A stretch of DNA of 64,000 bases from Dasania phycosphaerae (lineage in GTDB: Bacteria; Pseudomonadota; Gammaproteobacteria; Pseudomonadales; Dasaniaceae): assembly GCF_026891035.1 (NCBI RefSeq), contig NZ_JAPTGG010000010.1, positions 120,813 through 184,812 of the forward strand, written 5' to 3'. Position numbers and translations under genes: made by a program. The notes beneath the pieces are model-generated. The model was given only the letters and a program-made list of their open reading frames with translations. It did no database searches and had not been told where the DNA came from. Position 1 is the first letter of the stretch, and each line of letters begins with the position of its first letter. Shown here in pieces: positions 17,782-24,118 of this stretch.

Positions 17782-18357
17782 ATGTTTCGCACTATCAGCC
17801 TCTTTATACTCATTCTTTTAACACTAAACCTACAAGGCTGTAGCAAAATCATCTCTATGACCACCGACGGGCCATTGGATCAAGATGAGGGTGAACGCAC
17901 CACTGGCAGCGTTATTGAAGACGAAATTATAGAAACAAAAATTCTAGTCAATTTAGATAAAACCGACCCTCAGCTAGCGCAATCCAATATCAGCGTAACC
18001 TGCTACAACGGCGTTGTATTACTGACCGGCCAAGTGCGCGATGAATCCTTGCGGCAAATGGCTGCCAATGTTGCCAACGACATCCGCAAGGTGCGCAAAG
18101 TACACAACGAAATCAGCGTGTCCGGCGCCATCTCTATGGTAGCTCGTTCTAACGACACCTGGATTACCACCAAACTGAAAAGCAAAATGTTAATACAGCC
18201 CAAGATTCAAGGCGGCCGTATTAAAGTGGTTACCGAAAACGGCACCGTTTATTTGATGGGCTTATTGACCCGCGAAGAAGGTGCCCGCGTCGCCGATTTA
18301 GCAAGGCAAACCGGCGGCGTGCAAAAAGTGGTGATCTTGTTTGAGTATATTTCATAA
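17782..18357 (+). CDS. dolP: DolP (YraP)-like dual BON-domain lipoprotein
   Basis: The start at 17782 gives a 191-aa lipoprotein with a clean signal peptide and lipobox LQGC (Cys20). The longer open frame overlaps diaA and would bury the signal peptide. Two BON domains follow (about residues 48-118 and 127-190), with repeats of the pattern NISVTCYNGVVLLTGQV and RIKVVTENGTVYLMGLLTREEG. In E. coli the homologue is an outer-membrane lipoprotein that binds anionic lipid and supports envelope integrity and the BAM complex. It is the last gene of the lpoA block, and the tandem repeat starts two bases after its stop. Confidence 0.92.
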   Translation: MFRTISLFILILLTLNLQGCSKIISMTTDGPLDQDEGERTTGSVIEDEIIETKILVNLDKTDPQLAQSNISVTCYNGVVLLTGQVRDESLRQMAANVANDIRKVRKVHNEISVSGAISMVARSNDTWITTKLKSKMLIQPKIQGGRIKVVTENGTVYLMGLLTREEGARVADLARQTGGVQKVVILFEYIS

Positions 18358-18359
18358 CA

Positions 18360-18450
18360 GTCGATAGTCGATAGTCGATAGTCGATAGTCGATAGTCGAT
18401 AGTCGATAGTCGATAGTCGATAGTCGATAGTCGATAGTCGATAGTCGATA
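18360..18450. repeat. Perfect heptanucleotide tandem repeat, 13 copies of GTCGATA
   Basis: Thirteen uninterrupted copies of the 7-mer GTCGATA (91 bp) begin two bases after the dolP stop codon. All copies are identical, which suggests recent slippage expansion and probable copy-number variation between strains. The array lies upstream of the dolP/sspB terminator, so it would be transcribed as the 3' UTR of dolP. The unit, rotated to TAGTCGA, belongs to the degenerate 7-bp family described in the findings. Confidence 0.98.
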
Positions 18451-18494
18451 AATTCTTCTCGCAAGCCACCTACTGTCAACTAATTCCTGTTTTC

Positions 18495-18520
18495 CTAGAG
18501 AGACTATAAGCTAGCCACTC
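18495..18520. repeat. Short degenerate CTA-heptad array
   Basis: CTA trinucleotides at 18495, 18504 and 18511, followed by CTC at 18518, are spaced 9, 7 and 7 bp. They lie between the perfect repeat and the terminator and appear to be a decayed relative of the neighbouring heptad arrays. Confidence 0.45.
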
Positions 18521-18532
18521 TCAACCAACAAA

Positions 18533-18566
18533 AAAGGCCAGTCCCCCCCTAAGGGACCTGGCCTTT
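18533..18566. terminator. Bidirectional terminator between dolP and sspB
   Basis: AAAGGCCAG followed by TCCC pairs with GGGACCTGGCCTTT across a short loop, with one unpaired base, and is flanked by an A run on the left. It lies between the convergent dolP and sspB genes and can terminate both. Confidence 0.8.
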
Positions 18567-18568
18567 CA

Positions 18569-18599
18569 CTAGCGACTGTAGACTAGAAACTAGAAACTA
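18569..18599. repeat. 7-bp-periodic CTA heptad array running into the sspB stop codon
   Basis: CTA, CTG, CTA, CTA, CTA occur at 18569, 18576, 18583, 18590 and 18597, exactly 7 bp apart, with variable intervening tetranucleotides (two are identical: CTAGAAA). The last CTA is the complement of the TAG stop codon of sspB, so the array reaches the gene end. Confidence 0.7.
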
Positions 18600-19040
18600 T
18601 TTAACAACCTTCAAACTCGGCCTTTCCGCCTTCTCGGCCTTAGCAGCTGGCTTGGAGCTTTGTACCGTTTTAAAGCGTTTGTCTTTGGGCGGCTCTGGCT
18701 CGGGGTCCAAGTCTTCCATTTCAAAGATCATCCCTTGGCCATTTTCTCTGGCGTAAATACCTAATACCGCCGACATGGGTGCATAGATATCCATAGGCAC
18801 ACCGCCAAAGCGGCCGTTAAACATCATCGCCTCATTACTTAGCTCTAAGTCGCGCACCGCATTAGGTGAGACATTTAAAACAATTTGGCCATTTTTAATA
18901 TGCTCGGTGGGTACCATGACATTATCGGCCAAGGCATTAACTAAGATATAGGGCGTGCAGTCGTTTTCGAGTATCCATTCGTATAAGGCCCTAACCATAT
19001 AAGGGCGGCTACTGCTCATTGTGGTGGGCTGTTTACTCAT
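18597..19040 (-). CDS. sspB: SspB, ClpXP adaptor for ssrA-tagged proteins
   Basis: SspB binds ssrA degradation tags and delivers them to ClpXP. The 147-aa product has the core domain (RPYMVRALYEWILENDCTPYI, GQIVLNVSPNAVRDL, ARFGG-like RFGGVPMDIYAPMSAVLGIYARENGQGM), then a disordered acidic/basic tail. The tail ends in RPSLKVVK, which matches the ClpX-binding C-terminal peptide of the family. Unlike the usual sspA-sspB pair, a terminator and a GC-rich repeat separate it from sspA. The stop codon is embedded in a heptad array. Confidence 0.96.
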   Translation of the reverse strand: MSKQPTTMSSSRPYMVRALYEWILENDCTPYILVNALADNVMVPTEHIKNGQIVLNVSPNAVRDLELSNEAMMFNGRFGGVPMDIYAPMSAVLGIYARENGQGMIFEMEDLDPEPEPPKDKRFKTVQSSKPAAKAEKAERPSLKVVK

Positions 19041-19086
19041 AATGAATTTCTAGTGTGTATTGATGAATTAATGACGCCAGAGCTGA

Positions 19087-19308
19087 CTACGCCTCCGCCC
19101 TTACCCCGCGCAAAGTTTTGGGCAGAGCCTGCCCCGCGTAGCGTTTTGGGCATACGACCGCCATGGAGGGCGGAAGTGCAGATTTTGCAGGAGCAAAAAT
19201 CTGCCCGCACTTCCTGTGTATCGCCGCTCTTGCGCAAAGCTGGCCCCGCGAGCATCGCGAGCGCTCTGGGTCTCCATGCGCCCGCGGCATACAGCACTTC
19301 CTGTGCAT
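19087..19308. repeat. GC-rich intergenic repeat element with long hairpin
   Basis: This 220-bp GC-rich segment between sspA and sspB has internal structure. Two copies of a CCCCGCG...GTTTTGGGCA motif occur (around 19104-19124 and 19131-19152). A long imperfect hairpin has GGAAGTG (19172-19178) pairing with 19208-19214 and CAGATTTT (19179-19186) pairing with AAAATCTG (19196-19203). GCACTTCCTGTG(T/C)AT occurs directly repeated at 19207-19221 and 19294-19308. The first motif recurs near 63.4-63.8 kb. Open frames across it look like by-products of the composition. I recognise no named family. Confidence 0.65.
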
Positions 19309-19338
19309 AAAAAAAGGGATGAGCTAGCATCCCTTTTC
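19309..19338. terminator. Strong hairpin terminator after sspA
   Basis: AAAAGGGAT (19312-19320) pairs with ATCCCTTTT (19329-19337) across an 8-nt loop, with additional A residues on the left that read as a T run for leftward transcription. It lies 15 nt beyond the sspA stop and should stop transcription of the pet/ssp genes before sspB. Confidence 0.8.
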
Positions 19339-19352
19339 AGCAACAGTCGCGC

Positions 19353-20000
19353 TTAAGAGCTAGCCTTGCCGCTGCGCATTTCATGCTCAGCCTCTGACAG
19401 ACTCTCTTGAAAAGACTCACGCTCAAACAAGGTATCCATATAGTTTAACAAGGGCTTAGTTTGCTTAGTATTGGGGATTTCTATACCCAGCACCGGTAAA
19501 CGCCACAGTATGGGCGCCATACAGCAATCAACCAAGGTAAACTCATCGCTCATGAAAAACGGCTTTTCAGCGAATATAGGTGCGATAGCAATTAAGCTCT
19601 CACGCAACTCTTTGCGCGCTTTTTCTACTGCTTTTTGGTTAGTACCCTGAGTGATGGTATCAACCAGCACACACCAGTCACGCTCTATACGATAAATATA
19701 TTGGCGGCTAGAACCGCGCGCCACCGGGTATACAGGCAGTAAAGGCGGATGCGGAAAACGCTCATCCAAATACTCCATCATGACCTTGTTTTCATAAAGC
19801 ACTAGGTCTCTATCCAACATGGTCGGCAGGCTGTTGTAAGGATTTAAATCCGCTAGCTCGGCAGGCATATGCTCACCGCCCGCATCGACGATATCTACTG
19901 TCACACCTTTCTCGGCCAATACTATACGTACGCGGTGGCTGTAATGGCATTCGCCATCTGAGTAAAAGGTCATTGACGAACGTTTGGCAACAACACCCAT
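19353..20000 (-). CDS. sspA: SspA, stringent starvation protein A (GST-like)
   Basis: SspA is an RNA-polymerase-associated protein with a glutathione-S-transferase fold, needed for acid and stationary-phase survival and, in some pathogens, virulence gene expression. The 215-aa product starts with a thioredoxin-like N domain (SMTFYSDGECHYSHRVRIVLAEKGV and NPYNSLPTMLDRDLVLYE) and continues with the all-helical C domain (MEYLDERFPHPPLLPVYP, LVDCCMAPILWRLPVLGI). It follows the cytochrome b/c1 gene by 66 nt on the same strand, an order seen in pseudomonads. Confidence 0.95.
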   Translation of the reverse strand: MGVVAKRSSMTFYSDGECHYSHRVRIVLAEKGVTVDIVDAGGEHMPAELADLNPYNSLPTMLDRDLVLYENKVMMEYLDERFPHPPLLPVYPVARGSSRQYIYRIERDWCVLVDTITQGTNQKAVEKARKELRESLIAIAPIFAEKPFFMSDEFTLVDCCMAPILWRLPVLGIEIPNTKQTKPLLNYMDTLFERESFQESLSEAEHEMRSGKASS

Positions 20001-20031
20001 TTTAATTCCTTAAGTTCTATCGACTATCAAA

Positions 20032-20054
20032 GCAGCAGCTACTAGAGCTGCTGC
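20032..20054 (-). terminator. Possible weak hairpin between petBC and sspA
   Basis: GCAGCAGCT (20032-20040) pairs with AGCTGCTGC (20046-20054) across a 5-nt loop. Leftward it is followed only by TTTGATAG, so any termination would be partial and sspA may be read through from the pet operon. Two CTA motifs 7 bp apart (20017 and 20024, one reading CTATCGA) lie just beyond. Confidence 0.35.
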
Positions 20055-20066
20055 GCTTCACTACAA

Positions 20067-22307
20067 TTAGTGAATATCTTTCCAGTATTCGCGGTTCAAC
20101 ATATAAGTAAATATGAAGAATAAAGCGATAAAGACCAACACGAATATACCTATGCGCTTACGGTCTTCAACCATGGGCTCTGCGGTATAGGCTAAAAAGT
20201 TAACCAAGTCGTACATGGCAGTATCAAACTCTTCCGGCGTCATGCTGCCTTCAGAAACCAGCTTCAAACGTCCACAAGGGTTAAGCGCCTCACCGGTATG
20301 CTCATCAAATAATACTTCTTCACCTGTTAAAGGGTCACGCTTCACACCACCATTGGCAGCCAATGCTGGGCCAGGCGCACACTCTTGCATACCCTGTAGC
20401 TCTAACAATACATGTGGCATACCTACGTCTTTAAATACTTTATTGTTTACCCCCCAAGGACGGCTAGGGTCAGCATAAAAGTTACGCAAGTAGGTATACA
20501 ACCATTCGGGGCTACGCGTACGAGCCACCATGGTTAAGTCCGGGGGAGCCGCACCAAACCACTTTTTTGCCAGCGCCTCCGGTGCTGAGTTAAACATTAA
20601 CTCACCGATTTTAGCCTGGTTATCAAACTTTAGGTTTTCTTCAAAAATATCTACCGGTACACCTATGTCCTCGGCAGTACGCTGATAGCGTGCATACTTT
20701 AGCGAGTGACAGCTCATGCAGTTATTCATGTAGTGCTTAGCACCACTTTGCAAAGAGGCCTTATTAGTGGGATCCACCTCAATCTCATCACAAGCCATGG
20801 TGCCGCATTTAAAAGCTGACTCCGCACCCGCTGCCTTTAATGGCAATACTGTTAGCAAGGCCACCACAATGATGCCACCTATAGTACCCCAAGCACCCAT
20901 ACCACCGTTCATGGTAACGCGCTCTGGCACTGGCAACATTTTATCTCTAGCTAACAAGGCAGGCAGGATAAAGAAGAAAGCTGCATTTAATGCTGCGTAA
21001 AAACGCACCGCGTAAATATGCGATTCAGGCTTGCCTGCCGCGTAACCAGCGAAGGTTAAGAACAGCATTATTGCACCGATTGCCCAGAATGCCGCTGTGC
21101 GGATAATTGCAGGCCATGCATCTTTATTGGTCCATATAGGCATAGTAATAAAGAAGGCAAAGTAGAATACCGTAGTTACCTGTGCCAACAGAGTTCTGCC
21201 GTCATTAGGTGCCTTAACACCTAATACACCCAAGATTAAGAAGGTAGCAACAAAAGTCACCAGCATCAGCTTATTAACCAAACCGCGGTAACGCACCGAC
21301 TTAACCGGGCTGCGATCTACCCAAGGCAGAATAAACAGAATAGCAACCGAAGCACCAAAGGCGATAAAACCTAGCAACTTATCGGGCACCGCACGTAGTA
21401 CTGAGTAGAACGGGGTGAAGTACCATACTGGCGCTATATGCTCAGGGGTTTTTAAACCGTTGGCAATCTCAAAGTTTGCATGCTCTAGGAAATAACCGCC
21501 CATTTCTGGAGCGAAGAAAATCACCACCGCAAAGGCAAAACAAAATACCGCTATCGCTGGCAAGTCGTGCACAGTGTAGTAAGGGTGGAAAGGGATACCG
21601 TCTTTAGGTATGCCGTTCTCATCTTTATTCTTTTTGATCTCTACACCATCGGGGTTATTAGAACCCACTTCGTGTAAGGCCAATAAGTGCAATACCACCA
21701 AACCCAATAACACGATGGGCAGCGCCACTACGTGTAAAGCAAAGAAGCGGTTTAGGGTAATACCTGAGATCAAGAAGTCACCACGTATCCACTGTACGAT
21801 GTCTTCACCCACTACAGGGATAGCACCAAATAAGGAGATAATTACCTGAGCACCCCAGTACGACATCTGACCCCAGGGCAATACATAACCCACAAAAGCC
21901 TCAGCCATTAATACCAGGAAGATAAACATACCAAAAACCCACACTAGCTCGCGTGGCTTTTTATATGAACCATAAATCAGGGCGCGGAACATATGCAGAT
22001 AAACCACCACAAAGAACGCCGACGCGCCGGTGGAATGCATATAGCGGATAATCCAGCCAAAATCGACATCACGCATGATGTACTCGACCGAGTTAAAAGC
22101 GTTTTCAGCACTGGGGGTATAGCTCATAGTGAGCCAAATGCCGGTTAACAATTGGTTGACCAACACTAATAGTGACAAAACACCAAAGTAATACCAAAAG
22201 TTGAAGTTTTTAGGGGCGTAGTAGCTGCCCATGTGGGTATCCCACGCACGCATAATCGGCAAGCGTGCATCTACCCAATCTCTTAAACCCACTAACAGAT
22301 TGATCAT
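20067..22307 (-). CDS. Fused cytochrome b / cytochrome c1 of the bc1 complex (FbcH-like)
   Basis: One uninterrupted 746-aa frame carries both redox subunits of ubiquinol:cytochrome c reductase. Residues ~1-460 are cytochrome b: haem-ligand histidines His91/His105 and His192/His207, and the Qo-site motif as PVWY (293-296) in place of the common PEWY. Residues ~473-495 form a hydrophobic segment ending KAAGAES that resembles a signal peptide with an Ala-x-Ala cleavage site. Residues ~496-746 are cytochrome c1: CMSCH haem motif (Cys530, Cys533, His534), probable axial Met630 in GMPH, and a C-terminal anchor (~719-737). Alphaproteobacterial FbcH is a similar precursor cut into two proteins. Cleavage here is inferred. 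The start overlaps the petA stop. Confidence 0.95.
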   Translation of the reverse strand: MINLLVGLRDWVDARLPIMRAWDTHMGSYYAPKNFNFWYYFGVLSLLVLVNQLLTGIWLTMSYTPSAENAFNSVEYIMRDVDFGWIIRYMHSTGASAFFVVVYLHMFRALIYGSYKKPRELVWVFGMFIFLVLMAEAFVGYVLPWGQMSYWGAQVIISLFGAIPVVGEDIVQWIRGDFLISGITLNRFFALHVVALPIVLLGLVVLHLLALHEVGSNNPDGVEIKKNKDENGIPKDGIPFHPYYTVHDLPAIAVFCFAFAVVIFFAPEMGGYFLEHANFEIANGLKTPEHIAPVWYFTPFYSVLRAVPDKLLGFIAFGASVAILFILPWVDRSPVKSVRYRGLVNKLMLVTFVATFLILGVLGVKAPNDGRTLLAQVTTVFYFAFFITMPIWTNKDAWPAIIRTAAFWAIGAIMLFLTFAGYAAGKPESHIYAVRFYAALNAAFFFILPALLARDKMLPVPERVTMNGGMGAWGTIGGIIVVALLTVLPLKAAGAESAFKCGTMACDEIEVDPTNKASLQSGAKHYMNNCMSCHSLKYARYQRTAEDIGVPVDIFEENLKFDNQAKIGELMFNSAPEALAKKWFGAAPPDLTMVARTRSPEWLYTYLRNFYADPSRPWGVNNKVFKDVGMPHVLLELQGMQECAPGPALAANGGVKRDPLTGEEVLFDEHTGEALNPCGRLKLVSEGSMTPEEFDTAMYDLVNFLAYTAEPMVEDRKRIGIFVLVFIALFFIFTYMLNREYWKDIH

Positions 22308-22906
22308 TACGCGGCCTCCTGGTCTACGCCAATAACAATGACGCTGTCGCTTTCATAGGAATAGGGTGGAACAGCTAGGTTGGCCGAAGCGGGCACGCCT
22401 TGGTAAACACGGCCAGCTAAATCGAACTTAGAGCCGTGACAGGGGCAGAAGAAACCGCCTATCCAGCTATCGCCACCTAAGTCGGCCGCGCCTACTTCAG
22501 GACGATATTTAGGCGCACAACCCAAGTGGGTACACAGGCCTACCAACACTAAAAACTCGTCTTTAATAGAACGAGTGATGGTGCCCACATACTCTGGCTG
22601 CTGTGCAGCATTGGTTGAATCTGGGTCTTTTAGGTTACCGGCATTGCCAGGTAAAGCCGCCAAAGTCTCGGGGGTACGACGCACCACATAGACAGGCTTA
22701 CCACGCCACTCAACCACTTTCATTTCACCGGGCTCTAAACGGCTAAGATCAAATTTAACCGGAGCACCAGCAGCTTTAGCTTTGGCACTGGGGTTCCATG
22801 AACCCACAAAAGGTACAGCAACACCTACCGCTCCAGCCGCACCCACTACCGTAGTAGCCGCGGTTAAAAAGCGTCGCCGCGTAGTGTTAACGCCGTCATT
22901 ACTCAT
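22307..22906 (-). CDS. petA: Rieske iron-sulfur subunit of the cytochrome bc1 complex
   Basis: This 199-aa protein accepts an electron from ubiquinol at the Qo site and passes it to cytochrome c1. The N-terminus has a twin-arginine-type signal (TTRRRFLTAATTVVGAAGAVGVAVPFVG) that stays as the membrane anchor in Rieske proteins. The [2Fe-2S] ligands are in CTHLGC and CPCHGS, followed by the proline loop region VPPYSYES. A good AGGGGG ribosome-binding site precedes the ATG. It is the first gene of the pet operon, overlaps the cytochrome b/c1 fusion by one base, and has a predicted promoter 75-100 nt upstream. Confidence 0.97.
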   Translation of the reverse strand: MSNDGVNTTRRRFLTAATTVVGAAGAVGVAVPFVGSWNPSAKAKAAGAPVKFDLSRLEPGEMKVVEWRGKPVYVVRRTPETLAALPGNAGNLKDPDSTNAAQQPEYVGTITRSIKDEFLVLVGLCTHLGCAPKYRPEVGAADLGGDSWIGGFFCPCHGSKFDLAGRVYQGVPASANLAVPPYSYESDSVIVIGVDQEAA

Positions 22907-22980
22907 GACGTAATCCCCCTAAAACTAGCGTGTAAAGACCTATTAGCTAGGCAATGAATAAATAATTATTAGTACGGCGC

Positions 22981-23009
22981 ATACTAAAGATATTGACGCG
23001 CCATGACAA
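22981..23009 (-). promoter_or_regulatory. Predicted sigma-70 promoter of the pet operon
   Basis: On the minus strand TTGTCA (-35, 23004-23009) is followed by a 17-nt spacer and TAGTAT (-10, 22981-22986), about 75 nt upstream of petA. Confidence 0.6.
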
Positions 23010-23094
23010 GAATTAACCCTATAACATAGCAGGGTTTAAGGTATTTTTTTCAAATCAAATCAAAAATTTACGGCCCGTAGCGAGCAGCCATAAA

Positions 23095-23128
23095 AAAACG
23101 CCCAGATTGCAATAATCACGGGCGTTTT
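23095..23128 (-). terminator. Terminator of the rplM-rpsI operon
   Basis: AAAACGCCC (23095-23103) pairs with GGGCGTTTT (23120-23128). On the minus strand the hairpin is followed by a run of seven T residues. A second small GC hairpin (GGAGGG...CCCTCC, 23133-23150) lies between it and the rpsI stop. Confidence 0.85.
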
Positions 23129-23165
23129 CGCTGGAGGGCCGCAACCCTCCGATAGACAGCAACAA

Positions 23166-23558
23166 TTAACGTTTCGAGAATTGTGGCTTCTTACGCGCTT
23201 TGCGTAGACCAACCTTCTTACGCTCAACTTCACGAGCATCACGGGTTACATAACCAGCTGCACGCAACTGACCGCGCAAACCTTCGTCATACTCCATAAG
23301 AGCACGCGTAATACCGTGACGTATAGCACCGGCTTGACCGAAGCTACCACCACCAGCAACAGTGATGTTTAAGTCGAATTTATCGGTCATTTCAACCAAT
23401 TCTAGTGGTTGACGTACAATCATACGCGCAACTTCACGACCAAAGTATTCATCTAAAGAGCGCTTGTTAATGGTGATTTCACCGGCACCTGACTTTAGGA
23501 ATACGCGAGCGCTAGAAGTTTTACGACGACCAGTACCATAGTATTGAGTAGCTGACAT
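23166..23558 (-). CDS. rpsI: 30S ribosomal protein S9
   Basis: The 130-aa product starts MSATQYYGTGRRKTSSARVFLK and ends RKKPQFSKR, the basic C-terminal tail that contacts P-site tRNA. Internal blocks such as GGGSFGQAGAIRHGITRALMEYD are universal in S9. It lies 13 nt downstream of rplM in the standard operon and is followed by a strong terminator. Confidence 0.99.
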   Translation of the reverse strand: MSATQYYGTGRRKTSSARVFLKSGAGEITINKRSLDEYFGREVARMIVRQPLELVEMTDKFDLNITVAGGGSFGQAGAIRHGITRALMEYDEGLRGQLRAAGYVTRDAREVERKKVGLRKARKKPQFSKR

Positions 23559-23571
23559 AATATGCGTTCCG

Positions 23572-24000
23572 TTATATGTTCAATGCTTGCGGCTGCTGTG
23601 AAGCATGGGGATGCTCAGCGCCTGCATACACTTTAAGTTTTCTGAACATATCACGACCTAATGGGTTACGTGGCAACATGCCTTTAACCGCATTTTGGAT
23701 AACACGCTCAGGAGCTTTATCGATCAATTTCTCGAAGCTAATTGACTTCAAGTTACCCACATAACCAGTATGGTGGTAATACATTTTATCGCTTGCTTTA
23801 TTGCCAGTAACTTGTACTTTTTCGGCATTAACAACAACGATGTAATCGCCGGTATCTACGTGCGGGGTGTATTCCGCTTTATGCTTACCACGTAGGCGGT
23901 GAGCGATTTCAGTGGCTAAACGACCTAAAGTCTTGCCATCTGCATCTACTACAAACCAATCACGTGTTACGGCTTCAGGTTTTGCGCTGAAAGTCTTCAT
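23572..24000 (-). CDS. rplM: 50S ribosomal protein L13
   Basis: The 142-aa product is full length. It begins MKTFSAKPEAVTRDWFVVDADGK and contains GKTLGRLATEIAHRLRGKHKAEYTP and KGMLPRNPLGRDMFRKLKVYAG, characteristic of L13. A GAGG ribosome-binding site lies about 8 nt before the ATG, and a predicted promoter with a GC-rich discriminator is upstream. Confidence 0.99.
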   Translation of the reverse strand: MKTFSAKPEAVTRDWFVVDADGKTLGRLATEIAHRLRGKHKAEYTPHVDTGDYIVVVNAEKVQVTGNKASDKMYYHHTGYVGNLKSISFEKLIDKAPERVIQNAVKGMLPRNPLGRDMFRKLKVYAGAEHPHASQQPQALNI

Positions 24001-24040
24001 CTATATATGCCTCTGGGGCCCGTTCCTACAAAGAGCGCGA

Positions 24041-24069
24041 ATACTACAGAAACCGCTGAGGGTTTTCAA
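24041..24069 (-). promoter_or_regulatory. Predicted promoter of rplM-rpsI
   Basis: On the minus strand TTGAAA (-35, 24064-24069), a 17-nt spacer and TAGTAT (-10, 24041-24046) are followed by TCGCGCTC. This GC-rich discriminator is typical of promoters under stringent (ppGpp) control. Control by ppGpp is inferred. Confidence 0.6.
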
Positions 24070-24118
24070 GCCTAATTCACGCTTTTTTACTGTTAAATCA
24101 CCTGCCCTGCGCAAGCCC

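Noticed and set aside
18230..18479. Minus-strand frames rich in a repeated DYRLSTI heptapeptide
   Set aside because: The repeat is a translation of the GTCGATA tandem array; because the unit is 7 bp, all three frames stay open by chance. No start signal or conserved domain.
19037..19343. Several overlapping open frames between sspA and sspB
   Set aside because: They are produced by the GC-rich repeat element; composition is Arg/Pro/Cys-rich with no ribosome-binding site.
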